DNA of 40,393 nt from CAZDQL01 sp964507325 (GTDB lineage: Bacteria > Planctomycetota > UBA1135 > GCA-002686595): positions 1 through 40,393 of the forward strand of contig CAZDQL010000061.1 in the NCBI GenBank assembly GCA_964507325.1. The letters run 5' to 3'. The position numbers were made by a program, and so were the translations under genes. The notes below the pieces were generated by a model, which worked only from the letters and a program-made list of their open reading frames with translations, ran no database searches and was not told the DNA's origin. Positions 1 through 7,199 of this stretch are shown here, in pieces (within the stretch, counting starts at the first letter, position 1; each line of letters starts with the position of its first letter).

Positions 1-2
1 AG

Positions 3-323
3 TATGACGATTGGATCCCCAAGGACACGCGATTCAACGATGGGGGCTTTCTGTCTGATGGCGTCGGCCGCTACCGGCCAAATGTCTGGGGCCTGCACGA
101 CATGCACGGGAACGTCGCTGAATGGACGCGGTCGGTCTACCGACCTTATCCCTATGGCCCATCGGACGGCCGGAATGACGTGACGAGCGATGGGGAACGC
201 GTGGTGCGCGGTGGCTCGTGGCGCGATCGGCCCAAGGCGTCTCGCTCTGCATTCCGTCTCTCCTATCGCCCCTACCAGGGCGTCTACAACGTGGGCTTCC
301 GGGTGGTCTGTTCCGGGAAATAG
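3..323 (+). CDS. SUMF1/FGE-like domain protein, C-terminal part (5' end outside window)
   Basis: The frame is open from the left edge, so only the last 106 residues are present. They show the closing half of the formylglycine-generating-enzyme/SUMF1 fold: a HGNVAEWT motif near residue 38, then VVRGGSW and a final GFRVV strand. True sulfatase-activating enzymes carry a Cys pair between the RGGS motif and the last strand. Here that stretch (RDRPKASRSAFRLSYRPY) has no cysteine, so formylglycine synthesis is unlikely. A C-type-lectin-like binding role or an EgtB-like relative is more plausible. The only Cys is four residues from the end. Nothing upstream is visible, so domain partners such as a kinase or signal peptide cannot be judged. 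Family assignment is firm; function is not. Confidence 0.85.
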   Translation, partial: YDDWIPKDTRFNDGGFLSDGVGRYRPNVWGLHDMHGNVAEWTRSVYRPYPYGPSDGRNDVTSDGERVVRGGSWRDRPKASRSAFRLSYRPYQGVYNVGFRVVCSGK

Positions 324-779
324 CGGCCTACTGTACTGGTCCACCGATCTTCGGACGGCGGTCGGACCTCCGCAAAGCGTTTCTGGGCGGCTGACCTCGT
401 CCTACTCGCCCAGCGGCGACATCGTCCGCGACGGACGCCTCGGCGGGCTGCTGCGCTACTACCACCGAACGGCCTGAGTCCGAACCGGGAAGCGGAGGTC
501 GAAGATCGTGGGGGATGTGTGTCCGACGCCGGCCCTTCTGAAGCCTGCGCCCTGGCCGTAGCCCACTGGCCGAGCTAGGGCTGGGGTCGGCTGAGTTCTT
601 GCACCCTACGCCGTCGACCTGGCGCTCGACCTAGAACGCCAAGCAGCGGCCGACGGCGGGAGCCACTCTGACCGCGCCACCCAGTTCAGCAACGGCCGCG
701 CCACCAGATCGCCGTCAGAATCGAAACGTCGTCTGCGGCGGCGAACGCCGCGTGGCCCGGAGGACCGGCGGCTCCTCAC
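324..779. other. Gene-poor spacer with possible transposase debris
   Basis: No intact gene with convincing codon use is seen in these 456 bases. Two short plus-strand stretches resemble pieces of DDE transposases. One ends near 477 with a GGLLRYYHRTA tail, like the C-terminal tail of rve-type integrases. The other, around 604-705, reads LALDLERQ...SHSDRATQF and recalls the HSDRGSQY core motif of IS3-type enzymes. Their order is wrong for one element and neither is intact. The stretch may also hold the terminator of the SUMF-like gene, but no hairpin plus T-run is visible. Confidence 0.4.
390..477 (+). pseudogene. Possible transposase/integrase C-terminal remnant
   Basis: The frame ending at 477 closes with SGDIVRDGRLGGLLRYYHRTA followed by a stop. 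This resembles the GGLHHRY-RAA tail of rve-domain transposases common in planctomycetes and acidobacteria. No DDE residues, start or inverted repeats remain, so at best it is the last 25-30 codons of a dead element. The similarity is judged by eye over a short segment, and chance resemblance in GC-rich sequence is a real alternative. Confidence 0.25.
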
Positions 780-3116
780 CTACTCGAGGAAGTCCTCGTC
801 CGCTGCCAGCATCCAGCTCTCACCTCCGTCCGGCGACGTGAGCAGGCTCCGCCAGTGGCCGCGGCCCCCGCGCTGGTCGTTGCGGTAGAACCAGTAGGTC
901 GACCAGTAGTCCTTCGACAGGTAGAGCCGGCCCCGCCGGTCGATGGTCAGACGGTGGTAGAAGATGCTGTACTCGGAGAAGGGGGCCACGACCAGGATGC
1001 GCGGCGGCTCCCAGGGCCGGTCGGGCAGCTTGCGCTGGAACGCCAGGGATGCGTGGGAGCTGTGGGGGTAGGGCTCGCCGGTCCGCCACAGGCGGTAGGC
1101 GAGGTAGAGGGCGTCGTCGCTGCCGCACACGAACCCGATGTAGGTCGGGCGCAGGTCGTCGCCGGTGCTCACCGGTGGAGTCCAGCCCGCGCCGGCGTCG
1201 TTGGGCCGCAGCGAGCGCACGTACTGGAAGGGGCGGCCGTGGGTGCCGATGAGCACGTGCAGGAAGCCCTTGCTGTCGATGGTGATGCTGGGCGAGTTGT
1301 GCACGTCGTTGGCCGGCGGGCCATGGCCGACCAGGGCGGGCTCTCCCAGCTCGCCGGTCTCCCGGTCGTAGGTGACCACGTAGGTGGGCACCCCGGGCAC
1401 CTTCTCCTCCGGATCGGTCGCCTCTCCCCAAGCCACGTGCACCCGGCTGCCCCGAGAGACGATCGAAGAGGGGATGCCCGAGTGGGCGGAGAGACCGATG
1501 CAGGTCTTGCTGATCGGGATCGGCTCGCCCACCTCGACGCGATCGCCGACTCGGCACGGCACGAAGAGGTCAAGGTCGTTCAGCCTGCGCCAGATGAGCT
1601 TCGGGTCGCGGGCCGTGCGCGTGAAGCGCACGAAGGGTGGCGGGCCCTCGGGCTGGTTGTGGCCGGAGAACTGCTCGATGTCGTAGGCAGCGGAGCGGCC
1701 CGGAATCTCGCTGGTCTCGAAGCTCCGACCCCCGTCCTCCGACCAGAGCAGAGCAGCCCGACCGCCGGACGTCGCGAGGAGGTAGACGCCGCCCCCGCGG
1801 TCGAAGGCGACCTTGGTGCCCGCGGGCGTCTCGGGCAGGCGCGTCCGCTCCCAAGAGCCGTCGCGCAGCATCGCGAGCTCGCTGCCGAGGACCAGGTAGG
1901 GCCGGTTGCGTGGATCGAAATAGGGCTGGCTGGCGGTGGGGTACTCCGGAAGGTAGCCGAAGAGCTCGTTCTCGTGACGATAGGGCTCGAGCTGCAGGGG
2001 GAGGCCCAGGGTCGGGGGCTCGCCGGCGTGGACGGTGAGCGTGGACCAGGTCGTGTAGCCCGGATCGCTCTCCGGCGTGACACGCAGGTGCGCGGTGCCC
2101 CCGCCGGGGGGAATGCTCAACTGCAGTGCGACCCGCTCCACGCTACCGGGCGCGAGGGTCACGCACTCCTCCTGGAGCTCCACCGGCCAGCGCTCGCCGG
2201 GAAACTCGAGGGCGAGCTGTACGCTCTTCTCGCTCGCGCCGTCGTTGTGCAGAGCGAAAACGACCTCCCGGGCGGACCCCGCCTGCCCGTACACGGTCCG
2301 CGAGTACGGCATCAGCAGCCAACGGTGGTCCAGCAGGGGGAACCACGAGCTCGGATCGGGCGTCCAGACGCAGAGGTCTGGGTATGGATCGCCCTTGTTC
2401 CACCGAGTCAGCCCGTCGATGTCGACGACCGCTCGCCCCACGGGCAGCTCCAGGCGCCAGGGCACGGCGTCGCGATGAGCGCCCTCTTCGAAGCGCCCCA
2501 GGGCGCGGCCCTCGTCCGGCCGCAGGGTCCCGACCAGCTCGCCGGCCGAGTCGAGCACGCGCGGGATGCCCGCCGCCTCGGGAAGCCCCCTCACCTCGAC
2601 GCCGAAGGCGCCCGGGCGCGGCGCGAAGCAGACGGAGGCGGGCGCGTCGGAGCCGGCCAGCACGATCGGCTCGTGGTGGCGCGCGTCCCGGTGCCCGCGC
2701 GCCGTCTCGACGAGGTACAGGGGGCAGCTCGTGTGGAAGCCCCACACGGCGTTCTCGCCGTAGCGGTCCTGCGAGATGGTGACGTTCAGGGCGTAGACGC
2801 CCTTGCGCTCGACGCGCGCCGACAGCTTGGCGGAGTGCACGGGACCCGGGCTCTGCTGCGCCCCATCGTCGGGGATGGCTGCCTCGTGCAGGATGCTCCG
2901 GTCCGGACCCACCAGGATGGCGCGGAGCTCGGTGTGCCGCCGGCGCCGGTTGAGGTCGCGTTTGAAGACCACGACCTCGAGCTCTCCGGGCTCGGCGAGG
3001 AAGTAGACCCCTCCGCAGCCTCCGAAGAGGAGGTCCGGCTCGGAGGGGGCAGCCTGCGTCGCGCCGGCGGGACCGAGCGCGAGCGCGCAGGTGAGGGGTA
3101 TCCACCAAGCGATCAT
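780..3116 (-). CDS. Exported BNR/Asp-box repeat protein (sialidase-like propeller)
   Basis: A 778-residue protein with a clear signal peptide: a tryptophan-rich hydrophobic stretch from residue 3 and likely cleavage after ATQA near residue 22. Two Asp-box motifs are visible, SEDGGRSF mid-protein and SPDGGESW near the C-terminus. The last 250 residues, with NDVHNSPSITIDSKG and the aromatic YYHRLTIDRRGRLYLS segment, look like the BNR_4 type of six-bladed propeller. The middle third contains an Ig-like segment rich in paired strands. The family includes sialidases, polysaccharide lyases and non-catalytic binders; no sialidase Arg triad could be identified, so substrate and activity are unknown. 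The ATG lies just after a GGGGGTGAGGG purine tract that serves as ribosome binding site. The gene stands alone, with spacers on both sides. Confidence 0.85.
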   Translation of the reverse strand: MIAWWIPLTCALALGPAGATQAAPSEPDLLFGGCGGVYFLAEPGELEVVVFKRDLNRRRRHTELRAILVGPDRSILHEAAIPDDGAQQSPGPVHSAKLSARVERKGVYALNVTISQDRYGENAVWGFHTSCPLYLVETARGHRDARHHEPIVLAGSDAPASVCFAPRPGAFGVEVRGLPEAAGIPRVLDSAGELVGTLRPDEGRALGRFEEGAHRDAVPWRLELPVGRAVVDIDGLTRWNKGDPYPDLCVWTPDPSSWFPLLDHRWLLMPYSRTVYGQAGSAREVVFALHNDGASEKSVQLALEFPGERWPVELQEECVTLAPGSVERVALQLSIPPGGGTAHLRVTPESDPGYTTWSTLTVHAGEPPTLGLPLQLEPYRHENELFGYLPEYPTASQPYFDPRNRPYLVLGSELAMLRDGSWERTRLPETPAGTKVAFDRGGGVYLLATSGGRAALLWSEDGGRSFETSEIPGRSAAYDIEQFSGHNQPEGPPPFVRFTRTARDPKLIWRRLNDLDLFVPCRVGDRVEVGEPIPISKTCIGLSAHSGIPSSIVSRGSRVHVAWGEATDPEEKVPGVPTYVVTYDRETGELGEPALVGHGPPANDVHNSPSITIDSKGFLHVLIGTHGRPFQYVRSLRPNDAGAGWTPPVSTGDDLRPTYIGFVCGSDDALYLAYRLWRTGEPYPHSSHASLAFQRKLPDRPWEPPRILVVAPFSEYSIFYHRLTIDRRGRLYLSKDYWSTYWFYRNDQRGGRGHWRSLLTSPDGGESWMLAADEDFLE

Positions 3117-3477
3117 CCCTCACCCCCTTGCGCTTCCGCTCGAGCGCCCCCTGCGGCCAGCGCGTGCAGATCGCGTAGAGCACCGAGCCCATGGCAGCGA
3201 AGGGGTCGGCCGAGGGCGGAGTAGCACGCCTGCGAGCCTACCAGGGCCCCGTCGGCCTCGGCGCTCCCCGCACGCCGAGGCCCCCCGGCCGACCACCACC
3301 TCGTCCCCTGCAACGGCATCTTCGCCCCGACCGCCTCAAGGCGTGACACGGTCGTGCCGTCGGCTGCGCCCCGTCCAGCGCCGACGTAAAGCGTTTTCCA
3401 GCAATGGATTACGACCATTCGCCCAGCTTGCGGAGGGACGAGGAGGCGATTCGGATGCGGATTGAGGGGCTGAGGGG
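3117..3477. other. Intergenic spacer, no convincing gene
   Basis: These 361 bases separate the BNR protein from the promoter of the next operon. Both strands have open frames, but their products are Arg/Pro-rich and lack recognisable motifs, as expected for non-coding GC-rich DNA. The right end, from about 3400, becomes less GC-rich on approach to the promoter at 3478. Confidence 0.6.
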
Positions 3478-3506
3478 TCGACAACCGTGGATCTACTGTG
3501 TATATT
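3478..3506 (+). promoter_or_regulatory. Sigma70-type promoter of the transglutaminase/GntR/ABC operon
   Basis: TCGACA at 3478-3483 differs from TTGACA at one position. After exactly 17 bp comes TATATT at 3501-3506, one mismatch from TATAAT. Transcription would start near 3513, giving a leader of about 90 nt before the ATG at 3604. It is the strongest promoter I can see in the window. Confidence 0.7.
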
Positions 3507-3517
3507 CAATAGACACA
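3497..3517. promoter_or_regulatory. Near-perfect 21-bp palindrome, candidate GntR (YtrA-type) operator
   Basis: The half-sites are TGTGT-n-TATT on the left and AATA-n-ACACA on the right around a single central base (3507); 18 of 20 paired positions match. It covers the -10 hexamer and the expected start site, so a bound protein would block RNA polymerase. The operon encodes a short GntR-family regulator, the kind that usually represses its own ABC operon. The assignment to that regulator is inference. Confidence 0.65.
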
Positions 3518-3526
3518 CCAAGGGGT

Positions 3527-3581
3527 GCCCCAGCCCCATGAGCCGCAGGCGGCTCAGCGGGGACGACCCGGCGGCTGGGGC
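3527..3581 (+). promoter_or_regulatory. Structured 5' leader (nested stem-loops)
   Basis: GCCCCAGCC at 3527-3535 pairs perfectly with GGCTGGGGC at 3573-3581. Inside it, TGAGCCG at 3539-3545 pairs with CGGCTCA at 3550-3556 around a four-base loop. The structure ends 22 nt before the start codon and would form in the leader RNA. No T-run follows, so it is not an obvious terminator; it may protect the mRNA or tune translation. Confidence 0.4.
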
Positions 3582-3603
3582 CCTTCTCTTGCGGAGATCC
3601 ACC

Positions 3604-5079
3604 ATGAACATCCACGGCACGATCCTGGCCCTCGGCCTGCTGGCGCCCCTGCTCGGGAACGACACGAGGAGCGCGAACGAAGAGCGGGAGCTCACCTACG
3701 GCGTCGAGCTCGGAGGCAAGCTCTGCGGGTACTCCCGCCTTCGCATCTCGAAGCTCGAGGAGGACGGGCGCGAGCTGCTGCTCCTCGAGCAGAGGTTCTA
3801 CGTGATGCTGTCGCTCCTGGGGGCGGAGTTCGACTCCCAGCTCGACCTGACCTACCACCTCGATCCCACCAGCGGCGGATTCCTCTACCACGACAGCCAC
3901 ATCCTCCAGGGTGAAGTGGAGATGTCCATGGCGCTCCACGTGGAGAACGGGCGGGCGCGCATGACCATCCCCGGCACCGACGTGGAGGAGTTCATCGAGC
4001 TCCCGCCAGGGACGATCTTGCCCAACACCTTCTTCTTCCCCTACGTGAGGGCCGACTTCGCGGATGGGGAGACGCGGGAGAAGACCTACGACGTCTACGA
4101 CGTACGCGACGGAAAGGTGGGGCCCGTCAAGTGGACGAAGGTGGGCGCGGAGCGACTGACGCTCGCCGGCGTGGAGTACGACGCGCTGGTTCTCGTAGAG
4201 GAGAACGCAAGCACCGGCATGCGCGTCAGGCGCTGGATCGATCGCGCGAGCGGGGAGCTGTTGAAGACGGTGCAGCCCAACGGCATGACCATCACCCGGG
4301 CCGAACCTTCGGTCCTCGAGCGAATCGAGCTCGTGAACATCGACCAGAACATCCTCACCCCCACCGACGAGTCGATCCCCGCGTTCCGCCGTATCCGGCA
4401 CCTGCGCGTGCGGGCGATCCTGGAGCCCACCGGTCTGCGCCCGACACCCGAGGGTCTCAACATCCCCGGGCAGAGCTTCGAGGGATCCGTGGAGCAGAAT
4501 CGCATCGAGGGGACCTTCGAGATCTCCCACCCGATCTACGACGGAAGGGGCGCGCCCCCCTTCCCCGCCGACTGGTCGGGGCGGGAGGATCTGGCGCCGT
4601 ACCTCGCTGCCGAGGATTTCATCGAGGCGGACGACCCGGTCCTCGTGGAGGCGGCCCACGGAATGGTGGAGGGGGCGACCGACTCCTGGGACGCCGCCCG
4701 GCGGATCTCGCACTGGGTGACCGAGAACATCCACGGCGCGCTGCCCGGCGGCATGACCGCCCGCAGGACCTACGACATCCGCAACGGGGAGTGCGGGGCC
4801 CACTCCTTCCTCACCGCCGCCCTGTGCCGGGCGGTGGGGATCCCCGCCCGGGCGGTGTGGGGGTGCATGTACCTTCCCATGAACGGCGGCTGCTTCGGCC
4901 AGCACGTGTGGAACGAGGTGTACATGGGCGAGGCGGGCTGGATCCCCCTCGACACCACGGTGCAGGAGCCGGACTTCATCGACTCCGGACACCTGCGAAT
5001 CGGTATTTTCCAGTCGCGGGCCACGGCCCTCAACGGGAGGTCCTTCGAGATCCTCGAGCACAGCTTGGCGAGCGACTGA
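3604..5079 (+). CDS. Exported transglutaminase-like (cysteine protease fold) protein
   Basis: A 491-residue protein. An upstream in-frame ATG at 3487 lies inside the promoter, so the ATG at 3604, after GGAG at 3593-3596, is chosen. It gives a short signal peptide (MNIHGTILALGLLAPLLG). The C-terminal third is a transglutaminase-like domain with the full triad: Cys397 in GECGAHS, His434 in GQHVWNEV and Asp450 in PLDTT. The N-terminal 280 residues are beta-rich and may bind the substrate. Such proteins can act as peptidases, cross-linking enzymes or peptide amidases outside the cytoplasm; the substrate cannot be read from sequence. It is first in an operon with a GntR regulator 12 bp downstream, then an ABC ATPase and membrane protein, suggesting an envelope-related role. 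Confidence 0.85.
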   Translation: MNIHGTILALGLLAPLLGNDTRSANEERELTYGVELGGKLCGYSRLRISKLEEDGRELLLLEQRFYVMLSLLGAEFDSQLDLTYHLDPTSGGFLYHDSHILQGEVEMSMALHVENGRARMTIPGTDVEEFIELPPGTILPNTFFFPYVRADFADGETREKTYDVYDVRDGKVGPVKWTKVGAERLTLAGVEYDALVLVEENASTGMRVRRWIDRASGELLKTVQPNGMTITRAEPSVLERIELVNIDQNILTPTDESIPAFRRIRHLRVRAILEPTGLRPTPEGLNIPGQSFEGSVEQNRIEGTFEISHPIYDGRGAPPFPADWSGREDLAPYLAAEDFIEADDPVLVEAAHGMVEGATDSWDAARRISHWVTENIHGALPGGMTARRTYDIRNGECGAHSFLTAALCRAVGIPARAVWGCMYLPMNGGCFGQHVWNEVYMGEAGWIPLDTTVQEPDFIDSGHLRIGIFQSRATALNGRSFEILEHSLASD

Positions 5080-5091
5080 GGAAAGCGCGTC

Positions 5092-5463
5092 TTGTTCATC
5101 ACCCTCTCCCCCCAGAGCCCCGACCCGCTCTACAAGCAGGTCACCGACCAGATCCGGGAGGCGATCGCCACCGGAGAGCTGGCCCCGGGGGAGAAGCTCC
5201 CCTCCATCCGCGAGCTGGGGCGCGCCCTGGACGTGAGCCTGATCACGATCAAGCGCGCCTATCAGGACCTGGAGGCCCAGGGCTGCATCGTCACGCGCCA
5301 TGGACGCGGCTGCTTCGTCGACCGCGTGGACCAAGCGGATCTGCGAGCGCAGAAGCGGCGGGAGCTCGAAGAGGAGCTCAGGGGGCTGGTCGCCGCGGCG
5401 CGTCGGCACGGCATCTCTAAACAGGTATTGGTGGAGATCCTCTCACGCATCGAGGAGGACTGA
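5092..5463 (+). CDS. GntR-family transcriptional regulator, YtrA subfamily
   Basis: A 123-residue protein starting with TTG at 5092, after the purine run GAGGAAAG that overlaps the stop of the transglutaminase gene. Residues 10-72 form the GntR winged helix (LYKQVTDQIREAI, the LPSIRELGRALDVS recognition region and the GRGCFV wing). Only about 50 charged helical residues follow, with no FCD, UTRA or aminotransferase domain. This short tail marks the YtrA subfamily, whose members usually sit in and repress operons for ABC transporters, as here. The ABC ATPase starts one base after its stop. The natural target is the palindrome at 3497-3517 over the operon promoter. The inducing signal is unknown; in Bacillus the related system responds to cell-wall antibiotics. 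Confidence 0.9.
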   Translation: MFITLSPQSPDPLYKQVTDQIREAIATGELAPGEKLPSIRELGRALDVSLITIKRAYQDLEAQGCIVTRHGRGCFVDRVDQADLRAQKRRELEEELRGLVAAARRHGISKQVLVEILSRIEED

Positions 5464-5464
5464 C

Positions 5465-6337
5465 ATGGAACCCGCACTGGCGGTGGCGCACCTCACCAAG
5501 CGCTACTGGGACTTCACGCTCAACGACATCTCCCTCGCGTTGCCCCACGGCTCCATCACCGGGATCCTCGGAGCCAGCGGCGCGGGGAAGACGACACTCG
5601 TCAAGCTCATCCTGAACCTCGTGACGGCGGACGGGGGCGAGGTGCGCGTCTTCGGGCTCCCGCTGGAGGAGAACGAGAAGGAGATCAAGGACCGCATCGG
5701 GTACGTCGGCGAGGAGCAGTTCTTCCCCGCGGGCAGCACCGTGGAAGGGGTGGGGCGGCTCGTGTCCCGTTTCTTCACGCGTTGGGACGGCAGCCGCTTC
5801 ACCGCGTGCCTCGAGGAGTTCGGGATCGAGCGGCGCAAGCGCGTGCGGGAGCTCTCCCGCGGGCGGCGGACTCTGCTGGCGGTGGCCGTCGCCCTCTCCC
5901 ACGAGGCCGACCTCTACCTGCTCGACGAGCCCACCGCCGGCCTCGATCTGGTGATCCGGCGTCGGGTCCTGGCCAGCCTGCGCCGTCTCGCCGAGGACGA
6001 GGAGCGGACGGTGGTCCTCACCTCGCACAACACGGAGGGGCTCGAGGAGATCGCCGACGAGCTCGTGTTCCTCGACGGCGGCCGGCAGGTGCTCCAGGAG
6101 GCCAAGGACGACCTGCTGGGCCGCTGGAAGTGGATCCACTGGAGGGAGGGTGCGCTGGGGAGCGACCTCCTCGCCCCTCTCCATCGCCGAGAGGAACGTC
6201 CCTTCGGGTGCCGGGGTCTGACCGACGACTACCCCGCGCTGCGGGAGCGCCTCGCCCAACCGATCGCCACGGGTGACGTCCGGGTGGAGAACGCGAAGAT
6301 CGCAGACATCCTGCTCAGCCTGATCGAAGGAGCCTGA
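5465..6337 (+). CDS. ABC transporter ATP-binding protein
   Basis: A 290-residue nucleotide-binding subunit. Walker A is GASGAGKT at residues 36-43, the signature is the variant LSRGR, Walker B is LYLLDEPTAGLD, and the switch histidine lies in LTSHNTEGL. The order and spacing are those of the drug/antibiotic-export and YtrB-like ATPases. The last 80 residues form a C-terminal extension of the type seen in CcmA/YtrB-like subunits. The ATG follows the GntR stop after a single base, and the permease ATG follows its stop after a single base, so translation is probably coupled. It should energise the small membrane protein encoded next. Whether the transporter exports a compound, flips a lipid or senses an antibiotic cannot be decided from the sequence. 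Confidence 0.92.
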   Translation: MEPALAVAHLTKRYWDFTLNDISLALPHGSITGILGASGAGKTTLVKLILNLVTADGGEVRVFGLPLEENEKEIKDRIGYVGEEQFFPAGSTVEGVGRLVSRFFTRWDGSRFTACLEEFGIERRKRVRELSRGRRTLLAVAVALSHEADLYLLDEPTAGLDLVIRRRVLASLRRLAEDEERTVVLTSHNTEGLEEIADELVFLDGGRQVLQEAKDDLLGRWKWIHWREGALGSDLLAPLHRREERPFGCRGLTDDYPALRERLAQPIATGDVRVENAKIADILLSLIEGA

Positions 6338-6338
6338 C

Positions 6339-6989
6339 ATGACCGCCCTCGTCACCCGCGCCTTCTTCCCGCACCTCCTGGGCTACGTCATCACCTTCGT
6401 CTTCTTCGGGATCATCGGGACCCTCGAGTCGCAAGATCCCGACTACGTCATCCTGGCCTGCCTCTTCCTCCTCGCCTGGGCGGCGGGTCCCGCCCTCTTC
6501 GTCTTCGACTCGCGGCTGCGCATGGAGCGCTTCCTGCGCACGCTCCCCGTGACCCACCGCGAGATCATCATCGCTCGCTTTCTCGCGAGCCTGCTCCTCC
6601 AGGTGATCTGCTGGATCGTTCTGCTCTTCATCACAGCGACGCTGTCCCGCACACCGGAGCAGGCCACGGTGTGCCTGAAGTTCGTCTGCGCCGCCGCTGG
6701 CTGGTCGCTCGCCGGCGGAGGCCTGGCGCACTTCTGGGGGGCCCACCACGGCCGATCGATCTTGGCTGGGGTGCTCCTCAACGTCGCCCTGGTGGTGTTC
6801 ACGGTGTCCTTCGTCGCCCTCCACTCCCGCCCCGCCAGATCGTTCGACACCGGTGACTCCTTCCTCGTCTCCACGGTGACCGCAGCCCCCTGGGCCGTGC
6901 AGCTCCTCTACCCCCTGGCGGGCCTCTGGATCTTCATCGCCCTCATGAATGCCGCCGCGGCCACGAGCCGACCGAGGGACGGGGAGTGA
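6339..6989 (+). CDS. ABC-2-type membrane subunit
   Basis: A 216-residue integral membrane protein with six predicted hydrophobic segments: near residues 10-27, 36-52, 78-104, 115-130, 140-160 and 185-205. There is a short cytoplasmic loop (DSRLRMERFLRTLPVTHREI) after the second. The loop motif LPVTHREI is typical of ABC-2 membrane partners of YtrB-like ATPases. The gene starts one base after the ATPase stop and is last in the operon. Two copies would be needed for a full transporter. Its small size and regulator-linked setting fit envelope-stress or antibiotic-resistance modules rather than nutrient uptake. No terminator is seen downstream; a G-rich tract follows at 7038. Confidence 0.85.
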   Translation: MTALVTRAFFPHLLGYVITFVFFGIIGTLESQDPDYVILACLFLLAWAAGPALFVFDSRLRMERFLRTLPVTHREIIIARFLASLLLQVICWIVLLFITATLSRTPEQATVCLKFVCAAAGWSLAGGGLAHFWGAHHGRSILAGVLLNVALVVFTVSFVALHSRPARSFDTGDSFLVSTVTAAPWAVQLLYPLAGLWIFIALMNAAAATSRPRDGE

Positions 6990-7037
6990 GCGGGCCGCCG
7001 AGCCACTCCAGGAAGACGAGCGGCTCGAAGACGAGAT

Positions 7038-7058
7038 GGGTGGGGGTGGGGGCGGGGG
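7038..7058 (+). repeat. G-quadruplex-type tract
   Basis: Four runs of G (3, 5, 5 and 5 bases) are separated by single T, T and C bases, followed by GA-rich repeats to about 7067. This is an ideal parallel G-quadruplex motif on the plus strand, that is, in the transcribed RNA of the upstream operon. It lies 49 bp after the ABC permease stop and about 140 bp before the next start codon. Confidence 0.7.
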
Positions 7059-7199
7059 AGGAGGAGGCCGCGGTGGCGTGACCCGCAGACCCCGGGAATC
7101 CCACGCCTCCCCGACTTCAATCGAAAGCTGGCACATCGGCTTCCGGATTCCCACTCCCGCCCCATAGGGTGATCAACCGTTCGCCAGCTGGAGGAAGCC

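Noticed and set aside
855..3224. Long plus-strand frame antisense to the BNR protein
   Set aside because: High-GC genes leave open frames on the other strand; the product lacks any motif, whereas the minus-strand protein has a signal peptide and Asp boxes. Similar long antisense frames over the GH2, dmsA, glnA and propeller genes were dropped for the same reason.
3113..3484. Minus-strand 123-residue frame in the 3117-3477 spacer
   Set aside because: No ribosome binding site, no motif, and an Arg/Ala/Gly-rich composition typical of non-coding GC-rich DNA.
3487..3603. Upstream ATG at 3487 as start of the transglutaminase-like gene
   Set aside because: It lies inside the promoter and operator, and the added 39 residues are not a signal peptide; the ATG at 3604 has GGAG before it and a good signal peptide.
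7129..7145. TGGCAC upstream of the MBL gene as a sigma54 promoter
   Set aside because: The -12 GC is not at the required distance from the -24 GG.
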